Assembly: GCA_016271365.2 (NCBI GenBank)
Contig: CM057449.1
Location: 1,564,156,501 to 1,564,220,500 of the forward strand
DNA: 64,000 nt
Source: Neoceratodus forsteri
Taxonomy: Eukaryota > Chordata > Ceratodontiformes > Ceratodontidae
Direction of reading: 5' to 3'
Shown here: positions 36,055 through 47,640 of the stretch, one piece after another
Numbering within the stretch: the stretch's first letter is position 1
Layout of the letters: each line of letters opens with the position of its first letter
Notes under the pieces: model-generated
The model's input: the letters and a program-made list of their open reading frames with translations, nothing else
Database searches by the model: none
What the model was told of the DNA's origin: nothing
Program-made: the position numbers and the translations under genes

Positions 36055-38820
36055 TCTATGAAGTCAAGTCAAGTCAGACTTTATTTTTAAACAGTGCTTT
36101 TCCAATACCGAAGTGCTTGTACATCATAAAAACATAAATATTCACAGATAAAACATGCAAATTAAAACAGGCAGTGCAATAAATTATCCTCTAAACAGTA
36201 TCCGCAAATGCTAAATCAAATAAATAGGTTTTCAATGCGGACTTAAAAGTCTCAGTGAACAGGCACTCTCCAATCCGATGAGGTAAAGATTTCCACAGGG
36301 TCAGGGCCACGAAAGAAAAAGCCCTGGCCCCCAAGGTCTGAAGGCAGAGCCTGGGAATTTCTAGCAATCCCTCGCTGGAAGAGTGGAGTGGGCAGAGGGG
36401 GCTGTAGGGTCGAAAGAGGTCTTGCAGATAACATGGCCCCTGTCTGTGTAGGGCCTTGTAGATCAGCAAAGTGACTTTGAAGGTGATCCTCCACCACACA
36501 GGCAGCCAGTGTAATTTGAGAAGCACAGGTGAGATATGGCTAGATCTCAACAAACCTGTCAACCTATCTGGCACATTCTGCACCAGTTGCAGGCGACAGA
36601 TGTCCAGCCCCAGTAGCCCTAGATATAGAGCACTGCAGTAGTCAAGGCGCAAGGTCACAAAGGTGTGGACCAATGCTGGAAGGTCATCAGGCCGAACAAG
36701 GTGCATTATTCGGGTGATGTTCCTCGGATGGTAAAAATAGGACCTGATGACTGCTGACACCTGAGATTTAAGAGTCAGCTTGCTATCAAGCACAATGCAT
36801 AAATTCTGCACCCGTTCAGAGGATCTCTACTAGCTGCCTCCCAGCATTAGACCAGATGGCTGTTCAGGAGATAACCCCTCTACCTGATGACCTAGGTCCA
36901 CCACCAAAACCTCAGTCTTATCCGGATTCAACCTCAACCAGCTGACACTCATCCAGTCCTGACTCTTGGCTAGGCAGTTGTTAAAGACTGAGATAGCATC
37001 ATTCTGTGCAGGTACAAAGGACATGTACAACTGAGTATAATCTGCATAGCAGTGAAAACTTAGCCAGTACCACCTTACAATGTCTCCCAACAGCAGCATG
37101 TACACCATGAACAACATGGGGAACAGCACGGAACACAGCGGCACCCCACATGGCAGGGGGAGAGAGAGGCCGAGGAAAAAATCCCTGACACCAGCCTCTG
37201 AGTCCTGTCTGTGAGGAAACAATGGAACCAATTGAGGACTGTCCCAAACAGTCCATAGAATAGACACAGGCATTCCAGCAACACCCCAAGGTCCACCGTA
37301 TCAAACGCTGCAAAGAGATCAAGGAGCATCAAGTTTGAACGGCTCCTCCAATCTCTCACTATCAGGAGATCATTAAGTACCTGAACCAGAGCCATCTCAG
37401 TACTATGTCTCTTTCTGAAACCAGACTAAAGAGGATCATAAACCTCATGGGTGGTACGAAAGTCCTTGAGCTGCAACGAGACTATCTTCTCAATAACCTT
37501 ACCCATAAAGGGCAGGTTAGAGACCACTGCCTCATTCAAGGGGCTCAGAAACACACCCTTTTCCAATAGGCACCAGACTATCTCTGCCAGGACTAGTCCA
37601 ATGACCTCCCCACACCCCATAAGGAGGTGGGTTGGACCAGGGTCCAAATTACAGCAAGTCAGTCACAAGACCTGGACAATCTTCACAATATGCATGATTG
37701 CCGGTTGGTCAAAGTTCATCCAGGCAGGCTGGGTGCCTGCAATCTCCCACCGGCCTCTACAACACTCATCTGAACAAGTCAGATGGATCTCTGACCTGAT
37801 GGTGGCAACCTTATCTGCAAAGAATTGTGCAAATTCATCACAGTTAGATTGTGAAAAAGCTCTCCGATTCTGAAGACAGGTTGGATTGCACAGCCTGTCG
37901 ACAGTCCAGAACAGCTGAGCTGGTTGATTCCCTGCTGCAGCAATCTCCCTGGACAAAAACTCTTCCTTCTTACAGGACATTGCTGACTGATAGTCTGAAT
38001 AATGGGCCATCAGTCTAAGCCTGTCATCCTCCAAGTCAGATTTCCTCCAACACCACTCCAGCCTTTGCTCCACTCACCTTAACTCCTTCAAGGTCCCATC
38101 AAACCAAGGGTACCGAGGACGAAGAGTGAGTGGGCAAACCCGGACAGAAGCTATAGAATCCAGGGCACCCAATACTGCACCATTATTATACAATACCAGG
38201 TCCGCTGGATCTGAGCATTCCAATGACCTACTTGATAGGTCCAGCACCACCATTAGACTGTCATGGGTTACACCCCTTAAAGGGCAGTACCAGGCCATCT
38301 CCACAGGGGTAGGTCTATTGGGATGAGCCATCAAACTGAACTCTATAGTGTGATGGTCAGACCATCCGATCGGTTCCACCACCAGGTCAGAGACCTCCAT
38401 CTCAGCTCAAAAAGTCCAGCACCACTCACCACAAACCTCCATCCCTGGGAGGAACACCAGGTCCAGGGAGTGACTCTGGTTATGGGTCACAGCAGTAACT
38501 TCCTGTATGAAGCCCAATTAAATCATCAGTTGGAGGAAGTTCTGACCAAAAAGAGAGAGTTCATAATCAGTCCAGGCATTGAAATCACCCAGGACCAACC
38601 ACCTGGAGGATTCCAACACCATGTCAATCATGAAGTCTACAACTTCCTGCATGAAAACATTCCCATCTCTGGGAGGATGGCAGATGAGAAGAATCCTGCA
38701 ACTCACACCTGCGCCCATGATACACTCAACACTCAAAGGATCTGGTGGCCCCCACTGGTACCTCTACAAGGCCCAGTTACGTCTGAAAGTCCTGATAGCT
38801 AGGATACTTCTATTAAACCA
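36055..38820 (-). mobile_element. L2-family LINE, 5'-truncated
   Basis: The minus strand carries the second half of an L2: end of the endonuclease, RT and C-terminal domain, closing with a tandem TGACT pentamer tail at 36055-36076 (the plus strand reads AAGTCAAGTCAAGTCA). L2 elements end in short tandem repeats rather than poly(A). The 5' end near 38820 is a truncation. Confidence 0.78.
36191..38736 (-). pseudogene. L2 ORF2 (endonuclease-RT)
   Basis: Endonuclease end: RWLVLGDFNAWTDYE and VEPIGWSDHHTIEFSL (38736-38300). RT: LLDLFAAFDTVDLGVLLE (37340; normally SAAFDTVDH), CGVPLCSVLFPMLF (degraded GVPQGSVL box), CYADYTQLYMSF (YADD changed to YADY), WMSVSWLRLNPDKTEVL. C-terminal: LDSKLTLKSQVSAVIRS, LRLDYCSALYLGLL, LQLVQNVPDRL, KLHWLPVWWRITFKV, TLWKSLPHRI. 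These are classic L2 landmarks. Two or more catalytic boxes are damaged and the protein is in several frames. Confidence 0.85.
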
Positions 38821-39687
38821 AAACTACTGACTAAGAAACCTTATGTAACCTCAAACTCTCTACATGGACCTTTCAAGCCTCAGAGACAAATTAAGACAAA
38901 ATGTTAGAAAGCATGTGAAGGGGAGAGGTGGGTTCATCAATGGCACAGCAACAGCAGTCATGCAGTCATGAAGGTGAACAGAGTTCAGTAATGAACTCGG
39001 TATACCACACTGGAAGTCAGGCCAGACCACAACAGTTTCCACTTGGTAGTGTACTGTGACCGAGAAGAGATGGCATTGGGTATGATACTGAAGTGACATC
39101 TGCAGGGAGCCAAAGGAGCTTGCTCCCTCCACAGGATGTCACTGTGTGCAGCTGAGGTCACTCAGTGGAAACTGCTCATGCCAGTAGAGGAGGAGGAAGG
39201 AAGCAGGGAGAAAGCTGGGGGAAAAAATTAACATCTATATGATGGTCTGTACTCCAAAGTCCTCCCCTGGGTTCTAGTGTCCACCAAAATTGGATCCTCA
39301 TTTGCTCAGTGGACTGTCTCATGGGGGATGATAGCCCTCCCCTGGAGCTCCTGCCATAGAGAAGAGAACCATGGGAGCTGTTGGGGTGGAGACTTGGGGA
39401 GGATGGGAGGTTAACAGGACAGCATGAGGTACATTCCTGACATGGTGTAACAAGACATGGCTGGGGAATAAAAAGCTCTATGGAATAAAATGCTAATGAG
39501 TCTACCTGACAACCCAGTGAATGTGTTGCTGTGTAGGTGACCTGGATTTTGGAGAGGGTTGGGGTGCTGGAGTTGGGCAGTCAAGGATGGAGAAGCATTC
39601 AGCTACTACAGTAACCCTTGTGGTGGATTGGGACACTTGCTCCTCCTCTGCGTGGTCAGGGAAAGCTGTGTATGCAAGACAGTACAG
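38821..39687. other. Unassigned stretch
   Basis: No gene or repeat recognised. It separates the L2 from the foldback element. Confidence 0.35.
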
Positions 39688-40486
39688 GGCACCAGCAGAG
39701 CCAAGTGAAGTTGCCAAAATCTACTTTGCACCACAATTCGCAAATTCCAGCAATTTCGCTTCGCTGACAACTGCAATTCACCAGCTCTTTACCTAGTGAA
39801 TTGGCCAAATGTGTGTAACAAATCTATGCAAATTGCCAATGCACAGGCAAATTCGGCAATTTGTGTAGTTCGCGTCAGGAATTTAAGCAATTTGTCTGCC
39901 AATAACTAGTAATTGCAGTCCTCTACAGCCTAAACTATACAGAAATATCTCAATCACCAACTGTGTTGTAGTGCCAACTCCCACCCACCTCCCAAAAACT
40001 TTATCTTAATATAACACTCTTCCATCCCCCACTGGCACTCTCCTCCTTCTTCCCTTCCCTCCTCTCTACCTTAGCAAATTTCAACAAGTAAGTGGAAGAC
40101 AACATACGTTTAATATTCCCTTCCCCCACCTATGTGACAAACACACTCTCCCCACCTCTCCCCACCCGAGTCCCACCAACAGGTCTATGAGTCATAACAC
40201 CCCCCACCTGACCCCCTTTCAGCCCCCACCACCCTCCTCCTCCACCCACCAGGACTCAGACAAAATGTGACCTATAATAAAGAAAAGGGCCCCTGGTGTG
40301 GAGCTTCTGCTCTGTACAGTGCCCATCCTGGTAGCAATGTCCAGCACCATTACTGAGATGAACACTAAACAGAGCAGATGGTCTGCACTAGGGGACTGTT
40401 TTCTTTATTACAGGTTACATGTTTCTGGGTGCTGATTGGGGGAGGAAAAGGATGATGGGGGCCAGAGGGGATTTGGGTGGTGGGAG

Positions 40487-40667
40487 CTAAAAGAGCGGTG
40501 GGCTTCGAGCATTCATTAGATAGGCACAAAGGAATCTTGGAGGGAAAACAGGGTGGGGGTAGCCAGAAATAGGTAGGGTCTGTGGTGACAATGTTGGAAG
40601 GGACAAAATGGGCAGGCTGGGTAGGCCAAGAGGTCCTTATCTGCTGATAAATTCTATGTTTCTATAG
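40487..40667 (+). mobile_element. CR1 3'-end fragment inserted in foldback right arm
   Basis: The arm alignment breaks after GGGTGGTGGGAG and resumes at GTGAGGAGATG. The piece between ends GGCCAAGAGGTCCTTATCTGC then ATTCTATGTTTCTATAG, the CR1 3' end with its octamer tail. It is 181 bp and truncated to the 3' UTR. Confidence 0.6.
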
Positions 40668-40763
40668 GTGAGGAGATGTTATGACTCACAGATCTGGTAG
40701 TAAGTGTGTTTGGCATGCTGGTGAGGGGAAGGGTTTCTTGAACTTATGTTGTCTTACTTGTTG

Positions 40764-41590
40764 TAGAGGCATAGGTCAGGAAGCATAGGCAAACCAGGAA
40801 AAGTTATAAAATTCACAAGTAGCATTTTATTATTGTCTATAACAATAAAATAAAATTAAAATTGTATAGGATAGTTCTTCATACAGGCAGTACAAATAAA
40901 GAAAGTCCTTCATCTGAGAGTCTTTCACATTTTACATCTCAGTCCCTCATCTCTCTAAACAAAGCATTACTCTCTTTTGATAAGAAATCTTTTCTTGGTA
41001 GTTTAAACTCTGCATCCTGATGTTGTAAGTTTCATCTCCTGTCCTTCACAAAATGTACCAGAACTTTGTAAGTTTCCTTCCCAAGGGCACCCTGAGCAGC
41101 ACATCTAGTCCCAAGAGGTGCAACAAAATGAAACATTCTGTCCCAGAATTGGTCTCCTGTTGACAATTCTGTAAACAAAGTTGTAGAGGTCAAAATGCAT
41201 CTCAAGGTCGACACCCTGTATTACTGACTGTTATCTTTTTAGAAACCCAAATAGCTTTCTACAGTCATGTCAACGATATAGTCATGCACATTTCTAAACC
41301 AAGGGATACCAAGTTAACATTAAGATTCACATATATGTTTTAACCACAGAGAAGCAAGGGAAGAAGAATTGAAACAGCAAGTGAGGGAAGGGTGATAAAA
41401 GAGTAACACAGCGGGACCATCTGAGTGACTGATTCCTGAGTGGCCAATTCCTAGGTACCACAAGGAAAATTTGATTGCACAATCAGACAAGACAGACAAG
41501 TGGCAGAATAGGAGAGTACAAAATATAGCCATACTTTTAACTCTCTGCATAACAAATGGGACAGGGTCTTACCCAACCCTGTTAGATTAC
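40764..41590. mobile_element. Unclassified 827-bp insertion with 12-bp TSD
   Basis: The palindrome arm is interrupted here. The interruption is flanked by TCTTACTTGTTG (40752-40763) and TCTTACTAGTTG (41591-41602), 11 of 12 matching. The insert is AT-rich at its left side and has a minus-strand frame (41032-41214) containing GDQFWDRMFHFVAPLGTRC, which I do not recognise. No terminal repeats and no poly(A) tail are seen. Confidence 0.45.
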
Positions 41591-41886
41591 TCTTACTAGT
41601 TGAAATTTGCCATGGCAGAGGGGGTGGGAAAAAAGGGAGGAGGGTACCAACAGGGGATGGGAGGGGGGTATAAGATGATAATGTTCTTGGAGGTATGAGG
41701 TAGTGGCATTACAGCACAGTGGGTGGTGGGAGGTTTTCTGTTACTTTTTTTTTTAAACAAGAAACTCATAGGGTGAAGCTGATGCGGCCCCTAGGAAATT
41801 TGCAAAATTCCACAAGGTAATAATTTCCATGAATTCATGCCAATTTTGTCAGCAAATTAAAACTTCACTGCATCTCTTGGCATTAG

Positions 41887-42329
41887 CACAGTTCTGACAT
41901 AACATGAGTGGGGACAAGGGGAACTCAGGATGACAAACACAGGTGGAAAACATGACATCTGCTGTTGGGACCCTACATCCCTATCTGATCCCTATGGCTT
42001 GGGTGAAGGCTTGTGTATTGCCAGGGCTGGGAAGTGGCCAGTTTTGGTAGCAAATGGAAGCCAGGAGAACACAAAAAATAACTCTCCCCAGTATGTTTGC
42101 ACTGTGGCAATACATTGCGCTACCTGTAGGAGACATGGATTTACCCTGTACCAGGTCTGAGGAATCTAGGCAGTGCTGTGGTGGCAGAATTTTCAGACTC
42201 TGGGGGTGCAGCTATCTTGCTGATGCATGAGCACCTCCTTCAGAGGAACTGAGTGGCACTGGTTCCTTCAGAGGAACTGTGTGGCACTGGACAATGTGAG
42301 GTTAGGAGACAACTCTCCAGCACTAAGTT
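41887..42329 (+). other. Upstream flank and 5' part of Penelope-like element
   Basis: Holds a 27-bp direct repeat (CCTTCAGAGGAACTG near 42236 and again near 42263). The PLE coding homology becomes clear only after about 42330. The first part shows nothing recognisable. Confidence 0.35.
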
Positions 42330-42620
42330 TTATAGACCTCTGCCCCATGATCCCACCACTAATTTCAAAAAAACAGATAGATCACTGCCTGTTGGAATCT
42401 TTGCCCAATGGAATTATTAATGACACTTTTGCCTTACTAACTGCTGACCACCCCATGCGTCCAATCATATATTTGTTACCTAAAGTTCCCAAGAGTTTAG
42501 AGTCCCCACCAGATCACCAAATTATCTCAGGCATTGCTTCTCTGATCGAGTCCCTATCTCAATTCATGGACTATTACACCATGCCATTTGTTGGAAGTCT
42601 GAGATCCTATATCAGGGACT
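42330..42620 (+). pseudogene. Penelope RT, first part (fingers)
   Basis: Reads ISKKQIDHCLLESLPNGI, FALLTADHPMRPIIYLLPKV, SPPDHQIISGIASLIESLSQ and LRSYIRD. Y-L-L-P-K-V-(H)-K-S, P-P-x-(R)-x-I-I-S-G and S-Y-I-R-D are hallmark blocks of Penelope-like RTs, which are related to telomerase. The conserved His after PKV is Pro. The frame ends exactly at the SYIRD block, within the repeat TATATCAGGGACT, and the remainder of the RT is found at 59214. Confidence 0.75.
42608..42620. repeat. Direct repeat flanking the 16.6-kb insertion, left copy
   Basis: TATATCAGGGACT in the SYIRD codons of the PLE. The right copy TATATCAGGACT lies at 59214-59225, one G shorter. Confidence 0.65.
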
Positions 42621-42968
42621 GGAGTACAGAACCAAGACAGAGCTCAATGAGAGACTCCTGTATCATTTTGGTTTAATGTAATGCCCTGTCTCATCACAAC
42701 GGAGGTACAGACATACTCTGAGGGGTTTACAAATTTCTTTTCTATTTTGTCCAACAGTATTTGAATTTATTGCGCTTAGCGGAGTGCCTTTTCTTTCAAT
42801 TTGTTTTTCCAGTGCTAAAGGCCCTGCTGTTTGCAACTGTGAGGTGTGCTGTACCGTGGAATACATTGAAGCTATGACTGGGAATAGAACAAAGGGCAGA
42901 GGAATGGAACAACAGAAACAGCAGGATCAAAGTGGGGGCCCAAGTGCGAGCTAGAAAGGAGGGTCAAC

Positions 42969-43090
42969 AGAAACATAGAAACATAGAATTTGATGGCAGA
43001 TAAGGACCACTTGGCCCACCTAGTCTGCCCATTTCCCTACCTCTTTCATGTACCACAGATCCTAAATGATCTGCGGCTTACAAGAAATGA
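42969..43090 (-). mobile_element. CR1 3' tail fragment
   Basis: The plus strand reads AGAAACATAGAAACATAGAA then GATAAGGACCACTTGGCCC and CCTAGTCTGCCCATTTCCC. On the minus strand this is the CR1 3' end with its octamer tail, about 120 bp and fully 5'-truncated. Confidence 0.65.
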
Positions 43091-45076
43091 CCAAAAAGGG
43101 ATTGAGTTTAGTGCCTGAGACTGAGTACAGGATACTTGTGATTTACATTATTTTATTATAGATTTAATACAGTCTCAACACAGGCTAGGAGTCCCAAGTA
43201 GCGACAAGGAAGCAGAGAAGGGGAATATTTTGTGAATACAGCTTTGGACTGACTTTAATAGACAGTCTTATAATCACTTAGAAATATTGTGCACTTGATT
43301 ACTTATATTAAATTTATACAACTGAGCCCAGAGAAAGTTTGAAATGCTAGTAGGGTTTTTCACTTGGTGGGGGCGTTACTTAGGCACCATAGTTGCATAG
43401 TGGGACACGGGTAATAAATTCAAGGGAATTCAATTTGAAATGTGGGTTGGAGTGTAATCAGCTGTTATTGAGATCTTATGGTCCACTGACCTATAATACT
43501 TGTCTCTCAAACTGTTTTGGAAGAAGCAATCGAGTTGCTTTTATTGTTTTTACTGTTTTCTCCACGTTGATACAGATATAGACATATAAGGTTTAACTCT
43601 TGCCATATGTGGCATCGTTTTTCTTAATAGCTAGAAAGAGGCTTGTAACATATAGATTTGTATTTATTTTATTTTATGAGATTCCTATTGCATGCTACTA
43701 GTGCAGCCTGCATTAGGCTGATTAACAACCTGATTGACCGTATTGGATTCCTTTGTCTTCTTGTGCAATATCAGCAATATCAGCATAGCCAGTAAGTTGG
43801 TTGCCTAATAACTTAATTGGTCATACTAGGTTCACCTAGGTTTCCCCATGCAGATTCATAAAAAACTCATGCTGCTGCAGTCAGTGCATTCAGCACCAAT
43901 TATATCTAGGTGTTTGTAATTAGCACGAGTGTTGCTATCCCAGCTCAGGTATTAAAACCTGTAGTTGCTCACTCCTGACTGTATTCCTGGTTACTACTCT
44001 ATCCGTGGACAGGTGCATAGTGGACTCTTTTTCAATATAAAAACCGGTAGCTCTTAAATTATCTGTTCGACTAGCCAACAAAAGTTTTGGTATAAATTAT
44101 GTATTTAAAACTCCGTGCCTTGAAATTGCTGGTACTAGCTTTTTGATGACAAGTTCAAATCCACTTTGATGAAACCTTGTTGAAACAGGAGCTGCCGAGC
44201 AGCCAAGCCAGAAAAATCTAAGACAGAGAATTTCAGAGAGGCTATTTGACCCCGAGCCAATAGAAACAAACAACTAATTTTCAGATTATATTAGAAGTAA
44301 GTAATACATGCTGATAGGAGTGAATAGGGAAACTTGGATATTTTATAGATGTTTTTAGATTTTGTTTTGTGTGTGTGTCTTTAGACACTTTTTTTATACT
44401 TTGAGGGCAAAACTCAGAAAGGAAGTTATTTTAAATTTGTTCTAGGTAAAATATTTTAAAAAGGAAAATACTTAAAAAATATAGTTTGTTTTATTCCAGT
44501 GATTCTTTTACAAAACTACTCAGCAGATTGTAGCTGTTTCCAGCACTGTACTTCTCCCTCGAAATTTCTCAACTATCAGTATTGGCTGAAATTTTTAAAT
44601 TACCAGAGCCACAGGAGCCGATCAAGCTTGAACATCTGAGTGCTGTGTGTTGTTCATAGATTATCTATACATCTAAAGGGACTAGTATAAAGGAGAACTA
44701 CATACCAGCTTGATTCCTGAAAGTACTCCGAAAAATCCAAAAGATAAGAATTTTAAAGGACTCTATTGGTATTTCTGTGTTTGATGCAGATTGCCCTATT
44801 TGATCTTATTATTGAAAATTTTCCATTAGAACAAAGTATTGCTTTTTAGGCTTTAGCGTTCTTAAAGAAATACAAAATATTAGCACATTTTAGACACCTT
44901 ATTTATAACTAGTAAAGCAAGCATAGTGAGAGACGGTGAGAGATTGTGATATAGTAAATTCCGATCAAGAGGTTGTACGCTATTGTTTTCATATATTGTA
45001 AGCTAGAATGATTTGGAATAGGACGGAAAATCTATTATGCAGTAGGATTCAATAGACTATATAAGCAGTCAAGGAA
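43091..45076 (+). other. 5' region of the I/Vingi-like LINE, no recognised coding
   Basis: AT-rich, with no recognisable protein block and no insertion limits I can define. It is presumably LINE 5' UTR plus undetected insertions. Confidence 0.35.
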
Positions 45077-45794
45077 ATGGGAGTGACCATGAAGGGTAAA
45101 AAGGTAAATTCAAAGTGCATGAAGCCTCAAGGGCACAACCCCAAACTAACCCTGCAAAAATTGAAAAGGGGGAAGAAGAAACTTGAAATGCAGGAAAATT
45201 CTCATAATGAGGAGTATAGTGCAATTGAAAATAGAAAATATAAGACTAATAAAACCAAATACAAAGAGGAACAACTTAAACCCAAGCAAGCTTTAATAAA
45301 ATAATTTTTACATACATCTACTCCACAATTGCAAAAATGATGTTAGAAAAAACACATCTACATTTAGATGAGGATAACAATAACAGGGAATAAATGTCAA
45401 TTGATAAGGGTGCTAACTTACTAGTAGGTGAAGTTTCAAAGTTAGACAAAAATACATTGCTACCAGTTAACTTGAACATGGGGCTTAAATTAACCCTTAG
45501 GCTGCCGACAGAATCAGAACACATAGTAATTCTGGACTGATATATCAGTCCGTAGCACAGCACAGGTTGAAAAAGGATAATTTGGACAAACAAATGCATT
45601 CTTTTGCTTTCACCACAATGAAATAATATGTTAATTTCTCACCCCAATGCCAATAGTAATTGAATGGGAACCCTTCCCTGAGTTAGCTACAAAAATTGAT
45701 CACACTATTTCCTCTCTGCAGAGATCTCCTAATTTAATTTATCCACTTATAACCATAGCAGTGAATTTAGGTTTCATATTGGGCTTCAAATGGA

Positions 45795-46115
45795 TAAAGT
45801 AATGAACATATGAACATATGAAATTTGCCAGCAAATAAAGGCCTAGAGGTCTATCAAGTCTGCTCAAATGTACAGCTAGCACCCCTTATTCTGCAGCTGC
45901 CCCTCCCTTCCACCCTTCCCCCTTCATTAACCCTCCCCCTTGTCCTGTCCCATCCCCTTTTGAAGCAGTCCACTGTTCTACTGGATACCACTTCCGCAGG
46001 CAACGCATTCCACCCAGCCACCACCCTCTCTGTAAAAAAGTGTCTCCTCATCTCCCTCCTTAACCTTCCTCCCTCCAGTCTCATATCATGGCCCCTGGTG
46101 TCCCCCCCCAAACAT
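45795..46115 (-). mobile_element. CR1 fragment (ORF2 C-terminus plus 3' UTR)
   Basis: The minus strand reads EGGRLRREMRRHFFTERVVA then GWNALPAEVV and VDCFKRGWDRT, the very C-terminus of CR1 ORF2, a 3' UTR, and a tail of ATATGTTC repeats at 45800. About 320 bp, 5'-truncated, inside the LINE ORF1. The tail octamer differs from that of CR1 copy 1. Confidence 0.75.
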
Positions 46116-46544
46116 CAGTAACATCAGAGTTGGTTAGAAATTATCCAGTTCCTTTTACACTAAGTCTTATACAGGCCTTAAGAGATGGGCATATGGTAAA
46201 TACTTTTGTTAGAACAGTTACATATTCTGAGAGATGAAATAATCACAACTAAAGCTACACTAGCTTACCTCAAAGGACTGATTAGGAATTTATTCACAGA
46301 ATTAGTAAAAGTTGAGCTAGGGTCAGAGGTGGGTTCTACGGAAGCAGGCACACTAAATAAATTTGAAAGTTCACCAAATTAAATTCTCTACACCAGGCTC
46401 CATCATTGCCAAAATGAGGACAACTAGTTAAAGAAAAAAGGAAAACAAACAAGAAGACAGGGGAACAAAGCAAAAAATAGGTCAAAAACCAAAAAAGATG
46501 GAAAAAACAATAAATCAAAAATGGAGATTAGGCAATGTAAGGAG

Positions 46545-47640
46545 AATATTTATTTATTTTTATTTATTTATTATAACATCAGTTTAAAAACCTTTGAGCC
46601 AGAGGCTCGTTTACAAAGGTACCTTGTCAAAGGCAGACAGAACAAACATACATGAGGTAAACCAAAATACTGTACAGTAGTAAGACAAAGGCATGTAGAA
46701 GGCAAGGCGAGACAGTCAGCAACAGAAATTAACAATGGCAATGTCACAATTGCAGGTGAATGAGTATCATAACACCATTGTCAGTTTAAACATTTTTTTA
46801 TAAGCATATCAAACAAGGAAGGGGCAGACAGAAGGGTGATCAGGGCAGTGGCAGGAGTGTGAGATGAGCAAGTGGTTTTTTAGATAGTTTCTGAAGCTGG
46901 CGGTGAGGGGAGCATTTTGTGATACCAGCAGGTAGGGGAGTTGTACAGGGAGGGGCTCTATGGGAGAGCGCCCTTTGGCCCTGGGTGGACCGTACCCTAG
47001 GGATGACTAGGGCAGTTTTGCTGGAGGTGTGGGTGTGAACTGTGGGATTGGATCAACGAATAGAGTTGGCAAGGTTAGGGGGGGATAGACCATGGAGGGC
47101 TTTGTAGGTAACTTGGCAAGTTAGGAACAGGAGGCACTCATCAAGGTTGAGTAGGGAGGCCATGGAGTACAATTGACAAGTATGGGTGAGTTTAGGGGCA
47201 CTGGTAATAAGTCTACAAGCTTTGTTAAGCATAAGATGAACCTTTTGAAGGGCTGTCGGGTCAGCTGCGCCATAAACAGGGAGGCCGTAGTCAACTAGCG
47301 AGAGCACAGAGGAGGTGACCGCATAGCCAAGAGAGTTAGTGGGAAGGCATTTTGTGTGCCGGTAGAGGATACCCAGCCGAGCATTGGAGGCTGAGGTCAG
47401 AGCAGAGATATGGTTATGAAAGGAGAGAGCGGTCAAAGATTAAGCCAAGGTATTTATAAAGAGTGCACAAGTTCCAAGGGGTGATTCTGTGCGGAGAGAA
47501 CAGAGAGAGGGAAGTTGCTGGACTTATTTTGGGGGTGACTAAAAAGCATAGATTTAGTTTTCTTCAGGTTGATGACAAGACGGTGGTCAGAGAACCAGTT
47601 TTCAGCTGAGGTGAAGGCACGCTGTAGGGAGTTTTGGAGT
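46545..47640 (-). mobile_element. Rex/Babar-like LINE 3' part
   Basis: The minus strand shows the RT end FSDHRLVINLKKTKSMLFS, YLGLIFDRSLSFHNHIS and LGILYRHTKCLP, the block VDYGLPVYGAADP, and KALHGLSPPNL, then a 3' UTR ending in (TTTA)n at 46545-46575. This order is that of Rex/Babar and related Jockey-group LINEs downstream of the YADD box. The element is 5'-truncated at the RT and sits in the LINE ORF1. Confidence 0.65.

Larger units (their letters stand above)
39696..41878. mobile_element. Foldback (long palindrome) element, hAT-like ends
   Basis: The left arm (39696-40327) pairs with the reverse complement of the right arm (40357-41878, minus two inserted pieces). Matching landmarks from the centre outward: GCTCTGTACAGTGCCCATC, ACCTATAATAAAGAAAA, CTATGAGTCATAACACC, CAACAAGTAAG, ACTGTGTTGTAGTGCC, and the end AGTGAAGTT. 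Ends begin CAGAG/AAGAG and are flanked by GGCACCAG (39688-39695) and GGCATTAG (41879-41886), an 8-bp duplication with two mismatches, as hAT elements make. No transposase is present. It would fold into a stem of more than 500 bp. The class assignment is tentative; the palindrome is directly visible. Confidence 0.6.

Noticed and set aside
45077..45304. Possible host nuclear protein (Lys-rich)
   Set aside because: It is followed by LINE ORF1-like pieces and ORF2 on the same strand, so the retroelement reading is simpler.
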